In this document: positions 1 to 7,202 of the stretch, one piece after another
Layout of the letters: each line of letters begins with the position of its first letter
Numbering within the stretch: position 1 is the stretch's first letter
NCBI GenBank assembly: GCA_034722275.1
Contig: JAYENW010000018.1
Location: 1 to 30,463 of the forward strand
DNA from: M55B177 sp034722275
GTDB taxonomy: Bacteria > Chloroflexota > Dehalococcoidia > GIF9 > AB-539-J10
Length of the DNA: 30,463 bases
Direction: 5' to 3'
Made by a program: the position numbers and the translations under genes
The notes under the pieces: model-generated
Told to the model about the DNA's origin: nothing
What the model saw: only the letters and a program-made list of their open reading frames with translations
The model's database searches: none

Positions 1-85
1 CATGCCCCGGAGAAATGTCACTCTAATGTTACACTACCAAATGTTTACTAACCAAATATTTTAAGTATTTACGAAGGAGGGGAAA

Positions 86-866
86 ATGCGGATTTGGTAT
101 CAGAGTTCTACATCATTGGGGCTTGATCCAATGTGGAATCCATATCTAGAATCATTAAAAAAACATGTCAAAGAGGTAGCCAGAGCAGGCACCACAGTGG
201 ATATTCATGGCGTTGAGGTTATGCATCCACTTGTGGAACGCTCCTGCTACACCGAATATTTGAACCAATCTCAAATCATAAATAATGCAATTAGCGCTGA
301 GAAGGAAAGCTATGATGTCTTTTGTGTGGGATGTACTTTGGATCCTGGTTTCCTCGAAATCAGGGAGGTTGTGGGTATTCCTGTAGCCTTTCTTTCTGAG
401 AGCTGCCTTCACTTAGCTTCTATTCTCGCTGATAAATTTTCTCTGCTCTCTTATAATAAGGCTGTGCTGTTAGCGCTAGGGCGAAAAATAAGGCAATATG
501 GTATGGAACAACAATTTATATCCTGCAGTTCCTTCGAACTCAGCATGTCCGACCTTGTCAGTGGATTTCAGAATCCAGAGCCCATTATTGATGTAGTGAG
601 ACAAGCAGGCAGGCAGGGAGGCTATTGAAAAGGGAGCCGGAATATTGCTAAGTGCCTGTAATATCCTCAACATGGTATTAGTTAACTCCGGTTTTAGAGA
701 AATCGATGGGGTTCCCATTCTGGACACCGCTGGAGCTCTGGTAAAGGTGGGTGAATTTATGGCGGATTTGAAGCAGGCTGGCATTTCTAGAGGCAGTTCA
801 GGAGCATATGCCCCTCTAGCAAAGGAAGAATTGACGAGTATAAGAAAAACATATGGCTTGGAATAA
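86..866 (+). pseudogene. Asp/Glu/hydantoin racemase family protein, frameshifted
   Basis: The gene is read in two frames. The first (86-628, 180 codons) carries an N-terminal racemase half with a GCTLDPG segment that fits the first catalytic cysteine region of the family. It stops at a TGA at 626. The second frame, open from about 618 to the TAA at 864-866, continues with EAIEKGAGILLSACN, which fits the second catalytic cysteine region, and a typical C-terminus. A (CAGG)3 tract at 606-617 lies exactly at the switch. Removing one 4-bp unit gives one uninterrupted protein of about 258 residues, the usual length for hydantoin racemases. A strong Shine-Dalgarno (AAGGAGG) precedes the ATG at 86. 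Such enzymes epimerise amino-acid or hydantoin stereocentres without a cofactor, which fits the HyuA/HyuB genes downstream. The break may be a real mutation, a slippage variant or an assembly error. The substrate is unknown. Confidence 0.8.
606..617. repeat. (CAGG)3 tandem repeat at the racemase frameshift
   Basis: Three perfect tandem CAGG units lie at the exact point where the racemase reading frame is lost. A 4-bp unit changes frame whenever a copy is gained or lost. The intact frame is restored with two copies, giving the local peptide VRQAGREAIEKGA. Confidence 0.85.
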
Positions 867-969
867 GCAAGTCTCTTTTAATGGCGTATATGAATGATGT
901 TGAGCTGCAGGCAATTTTACATAAAAATACGAAATATAGGGATATCTTTCCGTTATATTTGCTGCAATA

Positions 970-998
970 TTGAGTATCGAAGTGACATTGTATATAGC
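970..998 (+). promoter_or_regulatory. Weak candidate promoter before the XDH-family gene
   Basis: A TTGAGT hexamer (970-975) and TATAGC (993-998) are spaced by 17 bases, just before the ATG at 1013. No Shine-Dalgarno precedes that ATG, so if the promoter is real the message would have almost no leader. The match to consensus is only moderate. Apart from a 30-codon open frame (881-973) without a ribosome-binding site, nothing else is seen in the 867-1012 gap. Confidence 0.2.
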
Positions 999-1012
999 AT
1001 TGAAACCGTGAA

Positions 1013-3289
1013 ATGAAGCAATATCATATAATAGGTAGAGAAACGCATAATGTAGATGGTTTTGCCAAGGCTACCGGGCAGGCGCTATATACCTCCGATA
1101 TCCTCTTGCCGGGAATGCTTTATGGCAAAATTTCAAGAAGCCCTTACCCTCATGCCAGGATTCTCAATATTGACACCAGCAAAGCTGAGAAGTTGCCAGG
1201 AGTGAAAGCAGTCATCGCCGCTGAAGATACCGGGGAACATAAACAGGGCTGTTGGCGGCGCTATCGTGAGCTTTGCGATGAGCCAGTCCTTTGTCTTGAC
1301 AAAGTTCGTTATATAGGAGATCCAGTAGCAGCAGTAGCGGCTGTTGATGAGGATACTGCCGAAGAGGCTCTTAATTTGATCAGAGTGGATTATGAACTGT
1401 TGCCTGCAGTATTTGAGCCGATAGAAGCAATGAAGGAAGGGGCTCCGCCAATTCACGATGGTGTCAAAAACAACGTTAATGTAACTCGTCACATTGAATG
1501 GGGCGATGTAGATAAAACTTTTAAGGATGCTGAGTATATACGCGAAGATGAATTCACACTTCCAGCGCAAAGCCATGTTCCTATGGAAACTCACTGCACT
1601 GTAGCTAGCTTTGATGGCGGCAGCAATAGGCTGACGGTCTGGACTTCTACCCAATGCCCCTATTATGTGCAATGCCTGCTGGCTGAAACATTGGAGATGA
1701 AGGAAGGTGATGTCAGGATAATAAAGCCACATGTTGGAGGAGGCTTTGGCGGTAAGAATGAGTTGTTTGCTGACCAGTTCTGTTCTGCTTTCCTGTCCAG
1801 AAAGACCGGCAGGCCGGTAAAGATAGTCCTTAGTAGAGAGGAGGAGTTCTACGCTACGCGGCGCAGAACGCCCCTGCATTGTTATTTGAAACTTGGTGCT
1901 AAAAGGGATGGCACCTTACTTGCTAAAGAAGTCAAAGTATTTGCTGATGGAGGAGCCTATACTTCGATGGGAGCCACTTGCCTTTACCTTACTGGTTGGT
2001 TCTCAGCTTTTCCTTATAAATACCCTAACTATAGATATGATGGTTATAGGGTTTATACCAATAAAAACCCTTCATCCTCAATGCGAGGATTTGGAGCTGT
2101 CCAGGCGGTGTTTGCTGGTGAACAGCAGATAGATATGCTAGCTGAAGATCTGGGAATTGACCCTGTAGAGATTCGGCAAAAAAATGCCATGACACCTGGC
2201 TATGTAATTCCAGGGCAGGCCACTATAGGCAGTTGTGGTCTTCCTCAAGCTCTCAACAAAATCGAAGAGGTCATCGAAGAACGAGGCAAATTGCCTGCCA
2301 ACCGGGGTATAGGCATAGCCAGCTATGGCTATAATACAGGGGGTGTTTTTAATTGGTTTAACACTCCTTATGCTTTCTCCGCCGCTGAAGTCAGAATAAA
2401 TATTGATGGCATGGTTGATCTTTATACGTTAGCGGCGGACATAGGACAGGGTGCTAACACCACGATGTGTATGATTGCTGCAGAAGAATTAGGGGTGTGT
2501 CTTGAGGATATCAGACTGCACACAGGCGATACTGATATATGCCCTTCTGATCTTGGTGCCTGGGCTAGTAGAGAAACCTTGATGATGGGGAATGCCGTAA
2601 AAATGGCGGCTCTAGATGCCAAGCGACAGCTTTTTGAAGTTGCTGCTACGAAGCTGAGCCCAAATATCATTTATGACTTTGAGGCTAAAGACAGAAGAAT
2701 CTACTTAAAGGATCGTCCTGAAAAAAGCTTATCTTATTATGAGGTTGTCAAGGATGCTATAAGAGGTAAGGGTGGGGTATGCGTTGTTGGTAGAGGGCAT
2801 TACACTCCTCATGGAAAGGGTATGATAGCGCCTGCTTTCAGTTTTGGGGTCCAGGCTGTAGAAGTGGAGGTGGATGAAGAGACAGGGCATGTGAAAGTGA
2901 TAAAGGTGGCCACAGCCCATGATTGTGGTCAGGCAATAAACCCTTTAGCTGTTGAAGGCCAAATTGAAGGGTCAATATCTATGGGAGTGGGATATGGACT
3001 GTATGAGGAACTTTTGACTGAGGAAGGCGAAGTAGTTAATGCTGACCTTGCAGGCTATAAGCTTGTTACCGCGCTTGATATGCCGGAAACAGAGTCATTT
3101 ATAGTTGAAACTTATGAGCCCGAGGGGCCATTTGGAGCCAAAGAGGCTGGTGAAGGGCTCACATGTCCCACTGCTGGCGCCCTGGCCAATGCTATCTACC
3201 ATGCTGTGGGAGTAAGAATCAAGGATGCTCCCATAACCCCGGAGAAGATTCTCAAGGCATTAAAGGAAAAGGGGAGAGATGGTCAATAA
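1013..3289 (+). CDS. Xanthine dehydrogenase-family molybdopterin-binding catalytic subunit
   Basis: This 758-residue protein matches the large subunit of molybdenum hydroxylases (xanthine dehydrogenase, aldehyde oxidase, CO dehydrogenase family) over the usual length. The N-terminal hammerhead domain begins with the typical DGFAKATGQALYTSD segment. The cofactor-binding HVGGGFGGK lies near residues 241-249, MRGFGAV near 356-362 and DIGQGANTT near 477-485. The C-terminal GAKEAGEG near 709-716 holds the conserved glutamate that acts as base in this family. These enzymes insert a water-derived hydroxyl next to nitrogen in heterocycles or oxidise aldehydes. Normally they need a [2Fe-2S] subunit and an FAD subunit, and neither is encoded in the window. 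The ATG at 1013 is the first in frame after a TGA at 1001 and has no clear Shine-Dalgarno. The substrate cannot be told from sequence; the hydantoinase genes downstream point to an N-heterocycle or lactam (inference). Confidence 0.9.
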   Translation: MKQYHIIGRETHNVDGFAKATGQALYTSDILLPGMLYGKISRSPYPHARILNIDTSKAEKLPGVKAVIAAEDTGEHKQGCWRRYRELCDEPVLCLDKVRYIGDPVAAVAAVDEDTAEEALNLIRVDYELLPAVFEPIEAMKEGAPPIHDGVKNNVNVTRHIEWGDVDKTFKDAEYIREDEFTLPAQSHVPMETHCTVASFDGGSNRLTVWTSTQCPYYVQCLLAETLEMKEGDVRIIKPHVGGGFGGKNELFADQFCSAFLSRKTGRPVKIVLSREEEFYATRRRTPLHCYLKLGAKRDGTLLAKEVKVFADGGAYTSMGATCLYLTGWFSAFPYKYPNYRYDGYRVYTNKNPSSSMRGFGAVQAVFAGEQQIDMLAEDLGIDPVEIRQKNAMTPGYVIPGQATIGSCGLPQALNKIEEVIEERGKLPANRGIGIASYGYNTGGVFNWFNTPYAFSAAEVRINIDGMVDLYTLAADIGQGANTTMCMIAAEELGVCLEDIRLHTGDTDICPSDLGAWASRETLMMGNAVKMAALDAKRQLFEVAATKLSPNIIYDFEAKDRRIYLKDRPEKSLSYYEVVKDAIRGKGGVCVVGRGHYTPHGKGMIAPAFSFGVQAVEVEVDEETGHVKVIKVATAHDCGQAINPLAVEGQIEGSISMGVGYGLYEELLTEEGEVVNADLAGYKLVTALDMPETESFIVETYEPEGPFGAKEAGEGLTCPTAGALANAIYHAVGVRIKDAPITPEKILKALKEKGRDGQ

Positions 3290-3358
3290 TGTGACTGCGG
3301 CTGGGCCATAAAACAGCAAGGTCATTTTACAAATACGCAGGAAAGAGAGGTAATCAAA

Positions 3359-5416
3359 GTGAGAATTGGAATCGATGTAGGTGGCACCTTTACCGATGTG
3401 GTTTTGGTGGATGACGAAGGTAGGTTTTATTACACTAAAGCTACTACTACTCACTACGATTTGGCAGAAGGAGTCTTGAGTGGACTCGCTGATATCCTGC
3501 AAATGTCGGGCAAGTCCTTTTGTGAGACAGATACAATTGTTCATGGTACCACCATCGGCACCAACGCTATTGTGGAAGGCAAAGGGGCCAGAGCAGGTCT
3601 CATTACCACAAAGGGCTTTGAGGATGTTCTGGAGATCAGGCGTGTGGCACGTCCCAAGGAAGCTGCTTACGACTTTGAGGTGGATAATCCTCCCCCTTTG
3701 GTGCCACGCTATTTAAGAAAGGGTGTCACTGAACGGATAGATAACAAGGGAGAGGAAGTAGTTCCTTTAGATGAATCTCGGGTGCGTGAAGTCGTGGATT
3801 TCTTTAAGAGAGAAAAAGTGGAGGCAATGGTGATTTCCCTGCTCTTTTCCTTTCTTAATCCCAGCCATGAGCTTAGAGTGGCTGAAATATGTCGGGAAGT
3901 GATGCCAGGTATAGACATTTCATTATCTCACGAGGTATGCCCCGAGTTTCGAGAGTATGAACGGACTTGCACTACGGTAATGAATGGTTATTTGGGACCT
4001 GTGATAAGCAAGTACATGGATAATCTGGTTTCTCGCTTGGAAGAGAAATATGGCAAGATTGACCTTCACATCATGCAGAGTAATGGTGGGTCCATGACTG
4101 TTGATATTGCAAAGCATTATTCAGCTAATCTGATTAACTCTGGGCCCGCTGCTGGTGCCATAGCGTCTGCTTTCATTACCAAACTTATGGGCAGGGAATT
4201 GGCAATAGGTGCAGATATGGGTGGGACTACCTTTGATATCAGTATCATTGCTGGGGGAGTGCCCCGGAGTACTACTTGGGGTGGTGTGACTGAATACCCC
4301 ATTAAGTTGCCCATGGTTGATATGAAAACCATTGGTGCTGGCGGAGGCAGCATTGCCTGGATGGATGAAATGGGGGCACTCAATGTGGGACCTCAGAGTG
4401 CTGGTTCTCAGCCGGGGCCTGCTTGCTATGGAACCGGAGGTGAATTACCCACGATAACTGATGCCAATTTAGTCTTGAATCGTCTCGATCCCGAGTATTT
4501 CTTGGGTGGCAGGCAGGAAATATATCCTGCAAAGGCTTATCAGGCTATCAAGGAGCATGTGGCTGATAAGATGGGTATCTCGGTAGAGGAAGCAGCTTTG
4601 GGTATAATTAGAATTGCTAATGCCAATATGGCCAAGGGCATTAGTGCTAGTTCTGTAGAGAGAGGTTATGACTTAAGGGAATTCATGTTAGTTGCTTTTG
4701 GGGGCGCCTGTTCTCTTCATGCGGCTGAAATAGCCAGGGAGTTACACATTCCACAGGTAGTTGCACCTCCTATGTCTGGTTTATATTCTGCTGTGGGATT
4801 GGTTGTAGCTGACATACAGCATGATTATGTTAGAACAATGAAGGTAAGGATGAATGAGGTTACAGGTGAAGAGTTGCAGGCTGTTTTCCGGGAACTTGAA
4901 GAAAGGGGTATCTGGCAGCTTAAAGATGAAAAGGTAACAGAGGAAGATATGCTCCTGGAATGGTCTGCTGATATGCGTTATGAAGGGCAGTCCTGGGAGT
5001 TAAACATTCCTATCACTCGTACTGCTAGCTTTGGACCACAAGAGATGACAAAGATAGAGTCGGTCTTTCATGAGGAACATCAGAAGGCTTATTCCTATTC
5101 CAATCCTGGAGAAATGTTGGAGTTCGTCAACTTCAGGGTGAAGGCTAGAGGCAAGACTAGTGAAGCGACTCTACCTCGCTATCCCAATGCCCCCACTCTG
5201 CCATCTGAGGCATTAAAAGAGCGGAGAGTGGTTTGGCTTGATAACGGTCCTGCTGAAATTCCTATCTATGAGAGGGACCGCTTTGGATCCGGCTCAATAG
5301 TAGAAGGTCCTTGCCTTATAGAGGAAAGAGTCTCCACGACATTTGTGCCTGTGGGATGTGTCTGTCATATTGATAAGTTCAAAAATTTGGTGGTCGATGT
5401 TAAATTTGATGAGTAG
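3359..5416 (+). CDS. hyuA: Hydantoinase/oxoprolinase/acetone carboxylase family, subunit A (HyuA-like)
   Basis: This 685-residue protein has the ASKHA-type ATP-binding layout of HyuA, 5-oxoprolinase and the matching acetone/acetophenone carboxylase subunit. The N-terminal phosphate loop DVGGTFTDV is at residues 6-14, HGTTIGTNA near 62-70, NSGPAAGA near 259-266 and the second phosphate loop GADMGGTTFD near 283-292. The GTG start at 3359 is supported by an AGAGAGG sequence about 9 bases upstream. In this family the A subunit phosphorylates the substrate amide or ketone with ATP before hydrolysis or carboxylation, and it works with subunit B, which follows 37 bases downstream. Family membership is firm. 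Whether the reaction is hydantoin or lactam hydrolysis or ketone carboxylation cannot be read from sequence. No third carboxylase subunit (gamma type) is present nearby, which slightly favours a hydrolase. Confidence 0.92.
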   Translation: MRIGIDVGGTFTDVVLVDDEGRFYYTKATTTHYDLAEGVLSGLADILQMSGKSFCETDTIVHGTTIGTNAIVEGKGARAGLITTKGFEDVLEIRRVARPKEAAYDFEVDNPPPLVPRYLRKGVTERIDNKGEEVVPLDESRVREVVDFFKREKVEAMVISLLFSFLNPSHELRVAEICREVMPGIDISLSHEVCPEFREYERTCTTVMNGYLGPVISKYMDNLVSRLEEKYGKIDLHIMQSNGGSMTVDIAKHYSANLINSGPAAGAIASAFITKLMGRELAIGADMGGTTFDISIIAGGVPRSTTWGGVTEYPIKLPMVDMKTIGAGGGSIAWMDEMGALNVGPQSAGSQPGPACYGTGGELPTITDANLVLNRLDPEYFLGGRQEIYPAKAYQAIKEHVADKMGISVEEAALGIIRIANANMAKGISASSVERGYDLREFMLVAFGGACSLHAAEIARELHIPQVVAPPMSGLYSAVGLVVADIQHDYVRTMKVRMNEVTGEELQAVFRELEERGIWQLKDEKVTEEDMLLEWSADMRYEGQSWELNIPITRTASFGPQEMTKIESVFHEEHQKAYSYSNPGEMLEFVNFRVKARGKTSEATLPRYPNAPTLPSEALKERRVVWLDNGPAEIPIYERDRFGSGSIVEGPCLIEERVSTTFVPVGCVCHIDKFKNLVVDVKFDE

Positions 5417-5453
5417 TGATTAAGAACAGACAAAAGGGAAATGGAGGTTAATC

Positions 5454-7184
5454 ATGGCTAAATACAAAGCAGATCCAGTTACCATGCAGGTGATTCGCTA
5501 TGCCTTGGAGGCAGTGGCTGATGATATGGGGCATGCATTACAGCGGATGGGGCGGAGTACCATTGTCAAGGAAATTATGGATTTTAATTGCGCTGTCCTT
5601 GGTTGTGAAGGGGATATTCTAGCTCAAGCTCACCTGTGCCCGCTGATGATGTTCAGTTTACCTCGTACTTGTTATAACATGGTGAAGCACTATCCTCCAG
5701 ATTCGTGGGAAGAAGGAGATGTTGTCATGACAAACGACCCATATCTGGGTGGTCAGCATTTACCTGATGTGCAATTCTTTTCGCCTGTTGTATATGAAGG
5801 CAAGAATGTAGGCTTTGTAGCTAATATCTGCCACCAGTTAGATATGGGTGGGGCAGTTCCCGGTGGTGTAGCTGGCGGACTTACTGAGATATTTCAAGAG
5901 GGGCTACGTATTCCCTTCATTAAGATCTATAAGGGAGGCAAGGAGGATGAAGAGTTATTCTGCTTTATTGGCAATAACATCCGCATTCCAGAGAAGACTT
6001 TGGCTGATTTTAGAGCTCAAGTTGCCACTACCACGGTAGGAGTGAACAGGGTAAAGAGAATAATAGACAAATATGGGCTGAGCATATTCCAGCAGTGCAC
6101 AAATATGCTGGCAGATTATAGTGAAAAGAGAACCCGCCGCTTTATCAACGAGCTTCCCGATGGTGATTACACTGGTGAAGATTGGTTGGATGATGATGGC
6201 TACAGTGATGAGCCAATCAAGCTTCAGGTTAATGTGCATATACGTGGCGATGGCATGAAGGTTGATTTTAAGGGCAGTTCTCTTCAAGTTCACGGCAATA
6301 TCAATTGCCCCTGGTCTTGTAGTGAGGGAGCCGTGTTCTATACAGTTACTGGGTTGATAGACCCTTACATGCCATTAAACTCTGGCTGTTTTCGTCCTAT
6401 TGAAGTGGTGCCTGATGAAGGACTTATTACTTGTCCTCTCCCCCCACGAGCGGTTACTGCACGCAGCGAGACGATGACCAAGATTACCGAAGCTATGCTC
6501 AGAGCAGTGGCTCCAATTTTGCCTAACAAGGTTGTTTCTGGAAGCCATGGTCAAGCCTGTACTTCCAGTTTTAGTGGTATTCATCCCGAAACTGGTAGGC
6601 CCTTTGGATATATAGAAATTCAAGGAGGAGGTTGTGGCGCCAGGCCTGATAAAGATGGTGCTGATGGGCAGGATTTGCATCTGGGGCGCTTTATGAATAC
6701 CCCTGTAGAGGCTGTTGAAATGGAATATCCGGTTACTATTGAGCGTTATGAGTTCATTCCCGATTCTGGGGGAGCTGGGAAATGGCGGGGAGGGCTCAGC
6801 CTGCGCCGAGATATTCGCTTTCACAGCGATGTTACTTTCGCCCGTTATTCAGATAGGCGGAAGTTTGCTCCTCAAGGTCTCTTTGGCGGCCAAGAAGGGG
6901 CCAAGGGAGATATGGTTCTCAATTCGGGAACAGATAAGGAAGAGCATCCCAGGTCTAAGGGAGTCAGCGAGATAAAAGCTGGTGAGCTTCTCAGCATTCG
7001 TTTACCTGGAAGTGGTGGTTATGGTTTTCCCTGGCAACGAGATCCTGACAAAGTAAGTTGGGATGTTATCAATGGAAAGGTCAGTTCTGAGTCTGCTAGG
7101 GAGAATTATCTTGTAGCGCTAGATCGAGATCTCACGGTAAATGAAAAGAAGACCCGGAGTTTGCGGGCTAAAAAACATAAGTGA
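5454..7184 (+). CDS. hyuB: Hydantoinase B/oxoprolinase family protein (HyuB-like)
   Basis: This 576-residue protein matches the hydantoinase B family (PF02538 type), the partner of HyuA. It starts with the characteristic DPVTMQVIRYALEAVADDM and carries GDVVMTNDPYLGGQHLPD near residues 91-108 and CHQLDMGG near 126-133; conserved histidines and aspartates there are thought to form a metal site in the family. The glycine-rich C-terminus near 520 (RLPGSGGYGFPWQRDPDKV) is also typical. A GGAGG sequence 7 bases before the ATG at 5454 is a strong ribosome-binding site. The gene lies 37 bases after hyuA and 18 bases before the molybdopterin oxidoreductase, so co-translation with both is likely. With HyuA it should form an ATP-dependent amidohydrolase or carboxylase in the cytoplasm. 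The substrate is not determined. Confidence 0.92.
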   Translation: MAKYKADPVTMQVIRYALEAVADDMGHALQRMGRSTIVKEIMDFNCAVLGCEGDILAQAHLCPLMMFSLPRTCYNMVKHYPPDSWEEGDVVMTNDPYLGGQHLPDVQFFSPVVYEGKNVGFVANICHQLDMGGAVPGGVAGGLTEIFQEGLRIPFIKIYKGGKEDEELFCFIGNNIRIPEKTLADFRAQVATTTVGVNRVKRIIDKYGLSIFQQCTNMLADYSEKRTRRFINELPDGDYTGEDWLDDDGYSDEPIKLQVNVHIRGDGMKVDFKGSSLQVHGNINCPWSCSEGAVFYTVTGLIDPYMPLNSGCFRPIEVVPDEGLITCPLPPRAVTARSETMTKITEAMLRAVAPILPNKVVSGSHGQACTSSFSGIHPETGRPFGYIEIQGGGCGARPDKDGADGQDLHLGRFMNTPVEAVEMEYPVTIERYEFIPDSGGAGKWRGGLSLRRDIRFHSDVTFARYSDRRKFAPQGLFGGQEGAKGDMVLNSGTDKEEHPRSKGVSEIKAGELLSIRLPGSGGYGFPWQRDPDKVSWDVINGKVSSESARENYLVALDRDLTVNEKKTRSLRAKKHK

Positions 7185-7202
7185 AAATTTGAGAGGAATA
7201 CG

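Noticed and set aside
1..85. Possible end of an upstream gene at the left edge
   Set aside because: Open frames reach the edge in more than one phase but are only a few codons long, so no gene can be supported.
606..628. Programmed ribosomal frameshift in the racemase gene
   Set aside because: There is no slippery heptamer or downstream pseudoknot that I can identify, and a 4-bp repeat unit explains the shift more simply.
1133..1879. 248-codon open frame on the - strand
   Set aside because: It lies wholly inside the well-supported XDH-family gene, has no ribosome site and encodes no recognisable protein; it is an antisense shadow.
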